From Leptolyngbya sp. DLM2.Bin27 (lineage in GTDB: Bacteria; Cyanobacteriota; Cyanobacteriia; Phormidesmidales; Phormidesmidaceae), in assembly GCA_007694115.1 (NCBI GenBank), contig RECJ01000215.1:1-50491 (forward strand): a stretch of DNA of 50,491 nt, read 5' to 3'. The position numbers and the translations under genes are program-made. This document shows, piece after piece, positions 33,494 through 42,084 of the stretch. The first letter of the stretch is position 1; every line of letters begins with the position of its first letter. The notes beneath the pieces were generated by a model. That model had not been told where the DNA came from. It was given only the letters and a program-made list of their open reading frames with translations, and ran no database searches.

Positions 33494-33854
33494 GGTGTTT
33501 TCCCTCTGTAAAACATTTAAGACGAGCTGTAGAGCATCCACACCTGAGGGGCAGAAAACCAGCACTACCCCACCTTTGCAGCCACTGAATATTGACCATC
33601 AATGATATACGCTGAACCCCGTTTAGGATCTCAAACTTTACTCGGCCCAGCTGGCTTCCCTCCTCACTCAGGCGACCCAATTCCCAACCATTCCATACCA
33701 GTTCTAGGCCAGTTCTATGACAGTTTATGACCGAGGCGAGGGCAGCTCGACGAGCCCTTGGGATCATCCCCTAGAATAAATGCACAGTTAGAATGAACAC
33801 ACAGCAGGCGCGGTACAGCCTGCCTCCCGCTCTTTATTTCCTACACCCTTGCTT
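33494..33854. other. Intergenic region, 361 bp
   Basis: This is a divergent interval between the coiled-coil gene (minus) and rsfS (plus). No gene was seen. TAGAAT at 33772 is a possible -10 for rsfS, with no clear -35. Confidence 0.35.
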
Positions 33855-34289
33855 ATGACCCAGCCCTCCCACCGCTCGCCCGCCCCCAGTGCCGCCCCCT
33901 CAGCCCCACCCGAGGATGACGCTCTGAATCTGGCCTACGCCATGGCCGCCGCCGCCGATGAGCGTAAAGCAGGCGATATCACCATCCTCCAGGTGGGAGA
34001 TGTGTCGTATCTGGCCGATTACTTTGTGGTGGCTACTGGCTTTTCAGCGGTACAGGTAAGGGCCATCACCCGCTCCATCGAAGCCACCCTCGAAACCGAC
34101 TACAACCGCCACCCTCTAAGAGTCGAAGGCCAGGGTGAGGGCAGCTGGATTGTGATGGACTACGGCGAAGTGATCGCCCATATCTTTATGCCCGAGGCGC
34201 GAGACTTTTACGACCTAGAGGCCTTTTGGGGCCACGCCGACCAGATCATCTACCAGAGCGCTGGCCAGCAGTTTAGCCCAGCTCAGTAG
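33855..34289 (+). CDS. rsfS: Ribosomal silencing factor RsfS
   Basis: RsfS binds ribosomal protein L14 and blocks 30S-50S joining under nutrient limitation. The core is recognisable: DITILQVGDVSYLADYFVVATG, HPLRVEGQGEGSWIVMDYGEVIAHIF, FYDLEAFWG. A Pro/Ser/Ala-rich leader of about 20 residues precedes the domain. ATG at 33855 is the start used. It is followed by ycf36 and an asparaginase gene on the same strand. Confidence 0.93.
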   Translation: MTQPSHRSPAPSAAPSAPPEDDALNLAYAMAAAADERKAGDITILQVGDVSYLADYFVVATGFSAVQVRAITRSIEATLETDYNRHPLRVEGQGEGSWIVMDYGEVIAHIFMPEARDFYDLEAFWGHADQIIYQSAGQQFSPAQ

Positions 34290-34352
34290 GGTCTAGGGTG
34301 CCGGGTTCAAGAACTGCCATCAACCGTAAACCGAACACCTCAAACCCTGCCC
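34288..34352. repeat. Dispersed repeat, copy 2
   Basis: This shares GGGTTCAAGAACTGCC and CAACCGTAAACC with the element at 2300-2356, but its inverted arms are degraded. It lies just after the rsfS stop. Confidence 0.55.
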
Positions 34353-34480
34353 CCCTAGCCCACGTCACCTTGGCCAGCGCGATCCCAGCACAACCAAAGC
34401 AAGACCATAAATTCATGGGCGACGATTCCTATTGGCGGGCAATTCGTTTAGGCTAGAGCTAGATTTTTGTAGCGTCGGCA

Positions 34481-34969
34481 ATGCCTCAACGATGTCCGGT
34501 ACCGGCTGAGCAACAGCCCATTAACGAATATCAGGATGTGCAAGAGTCCTGGTTCTACGGCTGGGGCAGCCGTGACCTGGTCAGCTACCTCAAGCCTTTA
34601 ATTATTCTATGGAGTTTGGGCTGGCTGGTTGCTGGGCCGATGGCGGCGGCGAGTTTTGCCCCAGCCAAGCAGCCGCTGCCCTTTGGCCTCAGTGCCGCCA
34701 TGGGGGCGCTGGTGCTGCCCCTGCTGGCCCTGCTACAGCTGTATGTGGGCTGGTCCCATGTGGGGGGGCGACTGCGCCAGACCACGGTGCCCTACGAAGA
34801 GTCAGGCTGGTACGACGGCCAGCTCTGGGTTAAGCCCGAAGAGGTGTCCAACCGCGATCGCCTGATCGTAGACTACCAGGTGCAGCCCGTGCTCCAGCGC
34901 GTGCGTCGCAGCCTGGGCGTGATCGCGTTACTGCTGACCCTAGGGCTAATTGTCTGGCCGCTGATCTAG
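34481..34969 (+). CDS. ycf36: CGLD27/Ycf36 family (DUF1230) membrane protein
   Basis: 162 residues starting with the family's CPVPAEQQPINEYQDVQESWF motif region, then WGSRDL. Membrane segments lie at about 36-58 and 68-90, and another near the C-terminus (145-162). YEESGWYDGQ and WVKP are further conserved words. The CGLD27/Ycf36 family occurs in cyanobacteria and algae/plants; a role in photoprotection or photosynthetic biogenesis has been proposed but the function is unsettled. Confidence 0.85.
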   Translation: MPQRCPVPAEQQPINEYQDVQESWFYGWGSRDLVSYLKPLIILWSLGWLVAGPMAAASFAPAKQPLPFGLSAAMGALVLPLLALLQLYVGWSHVGGRLRQTTVPYEESGWYDGQLWVKPEEVSNRDRLIVDYQVQPVLQRVRRSLGVIALLLTLGLIVWPLI

Positions 34970-35045
34970 CCGCCGCTGCCTGGCAGCTTTTCTGTTTTCA
35001 TCGCCATTGTTCACTACTGTTATTCACTACCGCAGGGCATTCCCT

Positions 35046-36008
35046 ATGACCAGCAGTCGGGTTAGTCGACACCAAACTAAAGAGCTAGAAATTCAGCTGC
35101 TGCGGGAAGGCATCGCAGAGTCTCACCACATTGCCCACGTAGCCGTGTGCGATAACCGGGGTCGTACCCTATCGGTGGCGGGCAATGGTGAACTGGGCAC
35201 CTTCATTCGCTCGGCGCTCAAGCCCTTTCAAGCCCTGGCCGTAACGGCGGCTGGGGCACTAGAGCGCTACGGTCTCGACGATCGCGATCTGGCCATTATG
35301 TGCGGCTCACACCAGGGCAACATTGAGCAGGCCCGCCAGGCGTTTCACATTCTCTGGCAGGCTGACCTCGACCCCACGGCCCTGCGCTGCCCCACCCCCG
35401 AGGGCAAAAAAAGCCCCCTTGAGCACAACTGCTCGGGTAAGCACGCAGGCATGCTGGCCGTCAGTCAGCAGCGCAACTGGCCCCTAGAGAGCTACCTCGA
35501 CCGCAATCACCCCGTCCAAAAGCTAATTTTGGGCCGCATTTCAGAACTTTTGGGCATGCCCTCCGACGAATTTATCGGTGCCCACGACGACTGCGGTGCC
35601 CCCACCTATCTCATGCAACTCAGCCAGATGGCCACGCTGTTTGCCATGCTGTCGTCGGGCAACAACCTCGATATGGAGCGCATTGTGCGGGCCATGACCA
35701 GCCACCCTGACATGGTGGGCGGCCCCAACACCTTCGACACCACCCTGATGACGCTCACCCATGGAGCCCTAGTCAGCAAGTCTGGGGCCGAGGGCATTCA
35801 GTGCATTGGGCGGGTGGGTGAAGGGCTAGGCCTATCGATTAAGGTAATCGACGGGGCCAAGCGGGCCAAGTATGCCACTGCTATTTTTACCCTGCGGCAG
35901 CTGGGCTGGATCTCGCCCTCTGTAGCTGACACCCTAGCCGAGACCTATATGAAAGTTGGTGAGTTTAAACGGCTAGACGTGATCGGCGATCTGCCGATGA
36001 TGTACTGA
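35046..36008 (+). CDS. Asparaginase (AnsA-like, COG4448 type)
   Basis: 320 residues, a soluble enzyme of the L-asparaginase II group distinct from E. coli AnsA/AnsB. Family words are present: LREGIAESHHIAHVAVCD, IRSALKPFQALA, CGSHQGN, HNCSGKHAGMLA, HDDCGAPTY and MVGGPNTFDT. It hydrolyses asparagine to aspartate and ammonia (family inference). ATG at 35046 is used. It lies 76 bp after ycf36, possibly co-transcribed with rsfS-ycf36. Confidence 0.88.
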   Translation: MTSSRVSRHQTKELEIQLLREGIAESHHIAHVAVCDNRGRTLSVAGNGELGTFIRSALKPFQALAVTAAGALERYGLDDRDLAIMCGSHQGNIEQARQAFHILWQADLDPTALRCPTPEGKKSPLEHNCSGKHAGMLAVSQQRNWPLESYLDRNHPVQKLILGRISELLGMPSDEFIGAHDDCGAPTYLMQLSQMATLFAMLSSGNNLDMERIVRAMTSHPDMVGGPNTFDTTLMTLTHGALVSKSGAEGIQCIGRVGEGLGLSIKVIDGAKRAKYATAIFTLRQLGWISPSVADTLAETYMKVGEFKRLDVIGDLPMMY

Positions 36009-36165
36009 CGCCAGCCCTGTCTGGCAGGCAGATGACCATCCTAGCTCAGGGGTTTGGGGGCTGGGCGTCAGGTTCAGTATTGGCCCCAAGCCGCTTGTTG
36101 GTGCTCTCAATCCCTTGGTCTGCGCCGATTTAGCCGCATCTTCTCTATCGGCAAAAAATAAATTG

Positions 36166-36192
36166 TTGACTGAGAACATTTAGCGCTATAGT
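36166..36192 (+). promoter_or_regulatory. Promoter of initiator tRNA
   Basis: TTGACT (36166-36171) and TATAGT (36187-36192), spacer 15, lie with the -10 ending 11 bases before the tRNA 5' end. The spacer is slightly short. Confidence 0.55.
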
Positions 36193-36203
36193 AGACAAGT
36201 CGA

Positions 36204-36280
<77 letters not shown>

Positions 36281-36284
36281 ACCA

Positions 36285-36322
36285 CAAAAAGAGTCCCTAG
36301 ATTGTTCTAGGGACTCTTTTTG
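36285..36322 (+). terminator. Terminator of the initiator tRNA
   Basis: AAAAAGAGTCCCTAGA, loop TTGT, then TCTAGGGACTCTTTTT: a perfect 16-bp stem with A/T ends, so it could work on both strands. Confidence 0.92.
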
Positions 36323-36386
36323 TTTGGCCAGCTTGTTTGGCCAGATTGTTTGGCCAGCTTATTTAGCCAGATTGTTTGACCAGTCT
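36322..36386. repeat. 13-bp tandem repeat, five copies
   Basis: Units GTTTGGCCAGCTT / GTTTGGCCAGATT alternate. The first three are near perfect and the last two drift (ATTTAGCCAGATT, GTTTGACCAGTCT). The array starts immediately after the tRNA terminator. Confidence 0.9.
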
Positions 36387-36447
36387 TGGCCAACGTCCCC
36401 CCGGTGGGCGATAGTTGTTTTTGTTTACTCCGTCGAGGCCAGCACCA

Positions 36448-37782
36448 ATGGCTCAGCCCAAGATTATTGTGTTAGACGACGACCCCACCGGCTCTCAGAC
36501 GGTGCACAGCTGCCTGCTGCTGATGCAGTGGGATGTAGACACCCTGCGCCAGGGGTTGCAGGACACATCGCCAATTTTCTTTGTGCTGACCAATACCCGT
36601 GCCCTCCCCGCCGCTGTAGCTGAGCAGGTGACCCGAGAGGTTTGCCAAAATCTAAAGGCGGCGATCGCCCTCGAAGGCGTAGAGGACTATTTAGTCGTCA
36701 GCCGCTCTGACTCAACCCTGCGGGGCCACTACCCGGTGGAAACCGATGCGATCGCAGCCACCCTCGGCCCCTTCGACGCCCATTTTCTCGTGCCTGCATT
36801 TTTTGAGGGCGGTCGCATTACCCGCGACAGCACCCACTACCTGATGATCGACGGTGTGCCCACCCCCGTCCACGAGACCGAGTTTGCCCAAGACTCTGTA
36901 TTTGGCTACAGCACCAGCTACCTGCCCGACTACGTGGCCGAAAAAACCTGCGATCGCATCCAGGCCAACCAGGTAGAACGGTTCACCCTCACCGATATCC
37001 GGGCGGGCAGCCTAGGGCGGTTGATGTCGCTAGAGCACAACGTCTGCTGCGCCGTCGACGGCGAAACCCAGGCCGACCTCAACCAGTTCGCCCACGATCT
37101 GCTCGCCGCCGCCGCCCAGGGCAAAAAGTTTCTGTTTCGCAGCGCCGCTAGCATCCTCACCGCCCTAGCCGCCCTGCCCCCCCAGCCCATCGACGCCGAC
37201 CACATGCAGACCTACGTGCGCGACGGCGCACCGGGGGCGATCATCGTCGGCTCCCACGTCAAAAAAACCACCGAGCAGCTCGCACAGCTTTTACAGGAAC
37301 CAGGGGTCACCGGCATTGAAGTCGATGTCGCCCAGCTGCGCGATGGAGCCTCCAAAACTCACAAAACAGTGCTCACCCACACCCTCCAGCAGGTGGTCGC
37401 AGCCCACGCCAGCGGCCAGGTGCCAGTGGTCTACACCAGCCGTCAAGAACTCACCTTTGACAGCGTTCAGGCCCGCCTCGACTTCGGGGTTGAGGTCTCT
37501 GCTCTGCTCATGGACGTGATCAAAGGCCTACCCACCGACATTGGCTTTTTGATCAGCAAAGGGGGCATTACCTCCAACGACACCCTCAGCACCGGCTTAG
37601 CCCTGCGCACCGCCCGCCTGCTGGGTCAAATTCTCCCCGGTGTCTCCGCCGTTCGCACCCCCGCCGACCATCCCCAGTTCCCCGACCTGCCCGTAGTACT
37701 CTTTCCCGGCAACGTGGGCGACAAGCAGGCGCTGGCGCTGGCCTATCGTCGCTTGATGGGTCTGGAGGGAGTGGGTGAGTAG
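36448..37782 (+). CDS. Four-carbon acid sugar kinase family protein (DUF1537)
   Basis: 444 residues, the usual family length. The N-terminal domain has the signature LDDDPTGSQTV, then LTNTRALP and VVSRSDSTLRGHYPVE. The C-terminal nucleotide-binding domain has ISKGGITSNDT and FPGNVGDKQALA. Homologues phosphorylate D-threonate, D-erythronate or related acids; the substrate here is unknown and no partner dehydrogenase is adjacent. ATG at 36448 (MAQPKIIVLDDD) is preferred; an upstream Met at 36415 lies close to the repeats. Confidence 0.87.
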   Translation: MAQPKIIVLDDDPTGSQTVHSCLLLMQWDVDTLRQGLQDTSPIFFVLTNTRALPAAVAEQVTREVCQNLKAAIALEGVEDYLVVSRSDSTLRGHYPVETDAIAATLGPFDAHFLVPAFFEGGRITRDSTHYLMIDGVPTPVHETEFAQDSVFGYSTSYLPDYVAEKTCDRIQANQVERFTLTDIRAGSLGRLMSLEHNVCCAVDGETQADLNQFAHDLLAAAAQGKKFLFRSAASILTALAALPPQPIDADHMQTYVRDGAPGAIIVGSHVKKTTEQLAQLLQEPGVTGIEVDVAQLRDGASKTHKTVLTHTLQQVVAAHASGQVPVVYTSRQELTFDSVQARLDFGVEVSALLMDVIKGLPTDIGFLISKGGITSNDTLSTGLALRTARLLGQILPGVSAVRTPADHPQFPDLPVVLFPGNVGDKQALALAYRRLMGLEGVGE

Positions 37783-37860
37783 ATCAGGTAGGTGAGTGGG
37801 TGAGCGGGTAATTAACCCACCTACCCACCTACTTCACCCACCCACCTACTCCACCTACCC
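37775..37860. repeat. Heptamer-like inverted repeat cluster between convergent genes
   Basis: Repeats of GGTGAGTGGGT type on the left and ACCCACCTACC type on the right face each other around AATTA (about 37810). They make a large imperfect hairpin at the 3' ends of the sugar kinase and hslO genes, likely serving as terminator for both. Confidence 0.6.
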
Positions 37861-38763
37861 GGCTCCGCTGCGCTCTTCGCGCAGGTCTTCAATCAGCTGA
37901 GCTAGCTGGTCGCTATTGGTGTGATAGACCTCGTTGCAAAAATGGCAGACAGCCTCGGCCCCCTCATCGGTTTCAATCATGTCTTGCAGCTCGTCTTCGC
38001 CCAGCATCTTGAGGGCGCGCAGCATGCGATCAAACGAGCAAGGGCATTTAAACTGCACCATCTGGGTCTCGGGCAAAATCTCTAGGCCCAGGTCTCCCAC
38101 CAGGTCGTCAAAGATTTGGGGTAGGGTTTTGTTGGCCCGCAGCAGGGGCGTAAACCCGGTCAACGCCGCCAGGCGACTTTCAATCAGGTCTACCATGTCG
38201 CTGTCTTCAGCGGCGCGGGGCAAAATTTGCAGCAGCAGGCCACCGGCAGCTTCGACTCCGCCGGCCCCCACAAATACACCCAGCACTAGCGCCGAGGGGG
38301 TTTGCTCAGAGCTTACCAAGTAGTGGGTCAAATCGTCGCCAATTTCACCCGACACTAGCTCTACGGTGCTGGAGTAGGGGAAGCCGTAGCCCATGTCGCG
38401 CACCACATAGACGTAGCCCTGGCGGCCTACAGCACCGCCCACATCGAGCTTACCCTGAGCATTGGGGGGCAGCTCAATGGCGGGGTTATCGACGTAGCCC
38501 CGAGCAGTGCCATCCATGCCAGCGTCAACTAAAATGCCACCTAAAGGGCCATCGCCCCGCACGCGAATGTTGACCCGCCCCTGGGGCTGCTTCATACTTG
38601 AGGCCAGCAACAGGCCCGCCGACAGGGTGCGACCGAGGGCGGCCGTGGCCACGTAGGACAAGTTGTGGCGCTGCCGGGCCACCTCAGTCAGTTTAGTGGT
38701 GATGACACCTACCACCCGAATGCCGCCATCGGCAGCGGTGGCCCGAATCAATTGATCTACCAT
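37855..38763 (-). CDS. hslO: Hsp33 redox-regulated chaperonin
   Basis: A cytoplasmic holdase switched on by oxidation. Zinc/redox cysteines form CxC (C240, C242) and CxxC (C273, C276) with the usual spacing. The N-terminal core has RATAADGGIRV, ASSMKQPQGRVNIRVRGDGPLGGI and GQYVVRDMG-like segments (here GYVYVVRDMG). Length 302 aa is typical. It is convergent with the sugar kinase gene. Confidence 0.95.
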   Translation of the reverse strand: MVDQLIRATAADGGIRVVGVITTKLTEVARQRHNLSYVATAALGRTLSAGLLLASSMKQPQGRVNIRVRGDGPLGGILVDAGMDGTARGYVDNPAIELPPNAQGKLDVGGAVGRQGYVYVVRDMGYGFPYSSTVELVSGEIGDDLTHYLVSSEQTPSALVLGVFVGAGGVEAAGGLLLQILPRAAEDSDMVDLIESRLAALTGFTPLLRANKTLPQIFDDLVGDLGLEILPETQMVQFKCPCSFDRMLRALKMLGEDELQDMIETDEGAEAVCHFCNEVYHTNSDQLAQLIEDLREERSGAG

Positions 38764-38941
38764 GCGCTCCCCAGCCTTAACTTAATATTGCTTAGTAATT
38801 ATTGTAAGAGGTTTGGGGGGCGCAGGTTTGAGGGGGGTTACCGACCCTAGCACCTGGCCCTGACTCCAGACTCAGGTTGCTATGCCCCTGGTTTTCTTTT
38901 GGCATACTGAGAGGTGTTGTTTGCGGGCTCATCACTACCCT

Positions 38942-39334
38942 ATGCTAGGCACATTTCAACACAGCCACATCCGCATTGAAGTAGAGGCCACCCAGGCACA
39001 AATTCAGGCCAGTTTGGTGCAGCCCGGCAAATTTGGCCATTGGCTTTGGCCCCAGCGCTTTAGCCAGGGGCTACCCGATGCACTCCATAGCGGGCTGAGC
39101 TTCACCAGCTATCTGGGTTTGGTAGAAATCCACCACCAGGTTAAAGAGGTTACTGACCACAGCCTGTACATGGTGCTGTCAGGCGGCATCGATGGGTTTC
39201 ATGAATGGTATTGGGGTAACCAGTGGGTGCAGTCGCGGCTTGAGGGGGTATCGGCTTTACCCCTCAACCTGGGGCAAAGCATGGCGATGTTTCGGCTGCG
39301 GCAGTATTTGCAGCAGCCAAAACCCCAGGTTTAA
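38942..39334 (+). CDS. Conserved hypothetical protein, possible SRPBCC-type fold
   Basis: 130 residues starting MLGTFQHSHIRIEVEA, which fits the opening strand of a helix-grip (START/polyketide cyclase-like) fold. GLSFTSYLGLVEIHHQVKEV and YMVLSGGIDGFHEWYWG continue an alternating strand pattern, and a C-terminal helix ends with LRQYLQQ. I do not recognise a named family. The upstream ATG at 38882 would add 20 residues that break the pattern, so 38942 is used. Confidence 0.6.
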   Translation: MLGTFQHSHIRIEVEATQAQIQASLVQPGKFGHWLWPQRFSQGLPDALHSGLSFTSYLGLVEIHHQVKEVTDHSLYMVLSGGIDGFHEWYWGNQWVQSRLEGVSALPLNLGQSMAMFRLRQYLQQPKPQV

Positions 39335-39381
39335 TGCCCGGTTAACCAGTAGGCGGCCCAGTCGAAGTGACAGGTTAAAGG

Positions 39382-39421
39382 AGTTCCCTGTCTGCCTTCT
39401 GCCCTCTTACTTCTGCCTTGA
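39382..39421. repeat. Degenerate TCTGCCT heptamer repeat
   Basis: CTGCCTTCTGCC and CTTCTGCCTT are reverse-complement relatives of the AAGGCAG heptamers at the window's right end. About four units with drift. Confidence 0.55.
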
Positions 39422-39474
39422 TGTACTGGGCTGTTAAAGCTTGGTATCATCAGCGTGCCCTCGGCTAGATCTAG

Positions 39475-39948
39475 CTAAGCCTGGGGCACCTGCCCCAGGG
39501 CCTGGGCCAGTTCATCTAAGAACTGGGCCTGGGCTTTGATAATGCGTTTCTTGGCCTCAGCCAAGGAAAACCAGGCGGCTTGATCAACCTCTGGGAACTC
39601 TCGCAAGGTGCCCGAATTGGGGGGCCACTCTAAAACAAATGTGTTGCTGTGGAGGCTGGCGGGGTTAAAGTCACCCTCAAAGGCCCAGGCAAACACCAGT
39701 TTGCCACCGGCCTGGCGCACCGGCTGCAAGGGGCGAAAATCCCCGGTGGGAGCCTGGCCAGTTTCTTCAAAAAATTCGCGTTTGGCGGCGGCAAAGGTGT
39801 CTTCGCCGGGGTCAATTTCGCCCTTGGGAATCGTCCAAGCTTGCCATCGACGATTGACCCAATACGGCCCGCCGGAGTGCACCAGCAACACCTCCAGACC
39901 TTGGCCCTGGGTTCGATACATGAGTAGCCCTGCGCTTTTTTTAGCCAT
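39475..39948 (-). CDS. NUDIX hydrolase
   Basis: 157 residues with a complete Nudix box, G43-x5-E49-x7-R57-E58-x2-E61-E62-x-G64, preceded by WTIPKGE. The preceding AGLLMYRTQG and VHSGGPYW are typical of small diadenosine-polyphosphate/mutT-like members; the substrate is unknown. ATG at 39948 (MAKKSAGLLMYR) is used rather than 39990. Confidence 0.9.
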   Translation of the reverse strand: MAKKSAGLLMYRTQGQGLEVLLVHSGGPYWVNRRWQAWTIPKGEIDPGEDTFAAAKREFFEETGQAPTGDFRPLQPVRQAGGKLVFAWAFEGDFNPASLHSNTFVLEWPPNSGTLREFPEVDQAAWFSLAEAKKRIIKAQAQFLDELAQALGQVPQA

Positions 39949-40311
39949 GGCAGCGATCGCATTTTGCCCCGGCAGCTTTACCCCTGCCAAGGCCTGCTGT
40001 CCTCAAATCATCAGCTTTACATCAACCAACCTCAGCCCTCTATCCCCCCCACTCCATTCCCCGCAGATCGGCAGCACCCTGGGTGGGAGAATGGCAGCCT
40101 CTTGACTCAGCAGCCTCAGCATGCCCGCAACTATCCCCATCCTCCCCCTACTGGTAGCCTGGCCTGAGAGCCATCTCGCCTGGGCCAACCGGATCAAATA
40201 CCACCGAAAGCAGTACAGAGTCTAAGGCCTGACCTAGCATAGTCATAGGGATTAGCCAGTTAAATTAGTTAAACGGTTTCCCATAGTCAGCCAGATTTGC
40301 TAGAACTCACT
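39949..40311. other. Intergenic region, 363 bp
   Basis: This divergent interval lies between the NUDIX gene and the Met-rich zinc-ribbon gene. No gene, RNA or clear repeat was seen, apart from a HIP1 site GCGATCGC at 39953. Confidence 0.4.
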
Positions 40312-40890
40312 ATGCCTTACCAGTACGATATTGACTCCAGTCAAAAGATATATCTTGACAACTCCGATAGTCTCACCCTGATTACCCTTGCCAGCGGTGG
40401 CCCAGGGCAACAGCAGCAGGCTGTCACCCAGTTGCCCACCGGCCCCTGGACAGAGCCGCCCCAGGTGGCCAGGGTGGGCGGCGGCGTTTGGGTTCGCTGT
40501 GTTACCGCCCAGGGTACATTGGTCTGGCAGATCCAGCACGGGCAAATCAGCACCGCTGATGCCGCCGCCTGGCCCACCGATCAAGCCGTACCGATGCCGA
40601 CTGCCCAATCGGCGGCTCCGGCCATGGCCCCCATGGCCCCCATGGCCCCCATGCAGCCCATGCAGCCCATGCAGCCCATGCAGATGGGCGATATGCAGAT
40701 GTCGGCCAACCCCATGACGATGCGCATGGGCAATATGACCCTGGGAATGGGCCACACCGAGGCCTCTGGCCCCACCTCTGGCCCCGCTTCTAGCACGGCC
40801 TCTGACTCCAAGAAGTTTTGCACCCAGTGCGGCGCAGCGGTCGGCCCAAGCGATCGCTACTGCGGCAGCTGTGGTCATCAGCTGCAATAG
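40312..40890 (+). CDS. Met-rich zinc-ribbon protein, function unknown
   Basis: 192 residues. The N-terminal part (about 1-95) is beta-rich (YDIDSSQKIYLDNSDSLTLI, GGGVWVRCVTAQGTLVWQIQ). The middle holds an APM/QPM repeat (about 104-125), then a Met-dense stretch with MxM and MxxM spacing (MQMGDMQMSANPMTMRMGNM). The C-terminal 25 residues are a zinc ribbon (FCTQCG, YCGSCG). The repeat DNA is exact 9-bp units. I do not recognise the family. Methionine clusters of this type bind copper in some proteins, but no signal peptide is present and the role is open. ATG at 40312 is used. Confidence 0.75.
   Translation: MPYQYDIDSSQKIYLDNSDSLTLITLASGGPGQQQQAVTQLPTGPWTEPPQVARVGGGVWVRCVTAQGTLVWQIQHGQISTADAAAWPTDQAVPMPTAQSAAPAMAPMAPMAPMQPMQPMQPMQMGDMQMSANPMTMRMGNMTLGMGHTEASGPTSGPASSTASDSKKFCTQCGAAVGPSDRYCGSCGHQLQ
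40626..40680. repeat. 9-bp coding repeats (GCCCCCATG and CAGCCCATG)
   Basis: Three GCCCCCATG units run into three CAGCCCATG units, encoding APM and then QPM. The change between sub-arrays is clean. Confidence 0.9.
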
Positions 40891-40919
40891 CGCCCCCCCT
40901 ACAACCGTTGCAAAGTGGC

Positions 40920-40952
40920 AAAAAAGTTCGAGAGACCAGGTCTCCCGAACTC
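40920..40952 (-). terminator. Terminator of aqpZ
   Basis: AGTTCG-A-GAGACC and GGTCTC-C-CGAACT pair around one mismatch. On the minus strand a run of six T follows. It lies about 60 bp past the aquaporin stop. Confidence 0.8.
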
Positions 40953-41012
40953 TTCTGCTGGTCTGGTCAACAGGGCTAGTACTTGCTCCAGCTGATAGTG
41001 ATAGAGAGCCAG

Positions 41013-41780
41013 TTAGACCACAGGCTTGGAGCGCTCTAGCCGAGCGGTTTTTTCACTGTCGTCGGCGAAAAAGGTCACGTAGAACCACCCGGCCAGCAAG
41101 GCCCCCGCGATGGGAGCCACCCAAAATAGCCACAGCTGGCCGAGCAGCGGGCCACCGACAAATAGGGCAGGGCCAGTGCTGCGGGCCGGGTTAACCGAAG
41201 TATTGGTGACCGGAATGCTAATCAGGTGGATTAGGGTGAGGCCTAGGCCAATAGCCACCGGGGCCAGACCGACGGGTGCCCGCAAGTCAGTGGCACCCAA
41301 AATGATCATTAAAAAGAAAAAGGTCATCACCACCTCGCAGACCAGGCAGGCCAGCAGGCTAAAGCCGCCGGGGGAGTGGGCCCCAAATCCGTTGGTAGCC
41401 AGGGGGTTGCCCACCGAGGGATCAATCACAAAGCCGGGCTGACCCATGGCAATGACGTAGACAATGCCGGCTCCAAAAATGCCGCCCAAAACCTGGGCCA
41501 CAATGTAGGGCAGTAGTTCACCACTGGGGAAGCGCCCCGCCGCCCACAGCCCAAAGGACACTGCCGGGTTGAGGTGACACCCAGAGATGTGTCCAATGGC
41601 GTAGGCCATGGTCAACACCGTCAGACCAAAGGCCAGGGAAACCCCTAGAAAGCCAATACCCAGATTAAACGCACCGCTGCCGTCTAAAAACATTCCCGCC
41701 AGTACGGCACTGCCACAGCCGCCTAGCACCAACCACAATGTCCCAAAAAACTCAGCCACACAACGCTTTACGAGAGGCAT
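41013..41780 (-). CDS. aqpZ: Aquaporin Z-type water channel
   Basis: 255 residues, six membrane helices. The two pore half-helices carry NPA motifs: HLNPAVSFG and [11 protein letters not shown]. The latter's NPARSTGPA and the N-terminal [14 protein letters not shown] match AqpZ rather than glycerol facilitators. It sits in the plasma membrane. An AGGAGCGG site lies upstream of the ATG at 41780. Confidence 0.94.
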   Translation of the reverse strand: MPLVKRCVAEFFGTLWLVLGGCGSAVLAGMFLDGSGAFNLGIGFLGVSLAFGLTVLTMAYAIGHISGCHLNPAVSFGLWAAGRFPSGELLPYIVAQVLGGIFGAGIVYVIAMGQPGFVIDPSVGNPLATNGFGAHSPGGFSLLACLVCEVVMTFFFLMIILGATDLRAPVGLAPVAIGLGLTLIHLISIPVTNTSVNPARSTGPALFVGGPLLGQLWLFWVAPIAGALLAGWFYVTFFADDSEKTARLERSKPVV

Positions 41781-42084
41781 GGTCAACCGCTCCTAATTCA
41801 TAAATTTGATATTGTCGATCAGTATGGCTCAGCACAGACTGGCGTCGAGCAACTGTCGCTTTGTCAAAGATTACCTGAAGACTATAAAAGTTTGATAAGA
41901 CGGCGATCGCTAAATTGTCCTTGGCATGACACGCCCATTTCCCCAGGCTGCTACCCTGAAATAGGCATGTTGCCCTGGCTCAGTTCAATCTTAGTCAGTG
42001 GCACAGCCGTCCGCTTGGTTACATTTGCTTTGTTAAACTCTACGAGCATTATTCAGCTAGGGTCATTAGGGAACAGCGCTCACC
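41781..42084. other. Divergent intergenic region aqpZ/glgX, 304 bp
   Basis: No gene was seen. It contains the aqpZ ribosome binding site and a TTGACA on the minus strand (about 41861-41866) without a clear -10; a HIP1 site GCGATCGC is near 41903. Confidence 0.4.

Noticed and set aside
41861..41866. aqpZ promoter from TTGACA on the minus strand
   Set aside because: No acceptable -10 hexamer at 15-19 bases.
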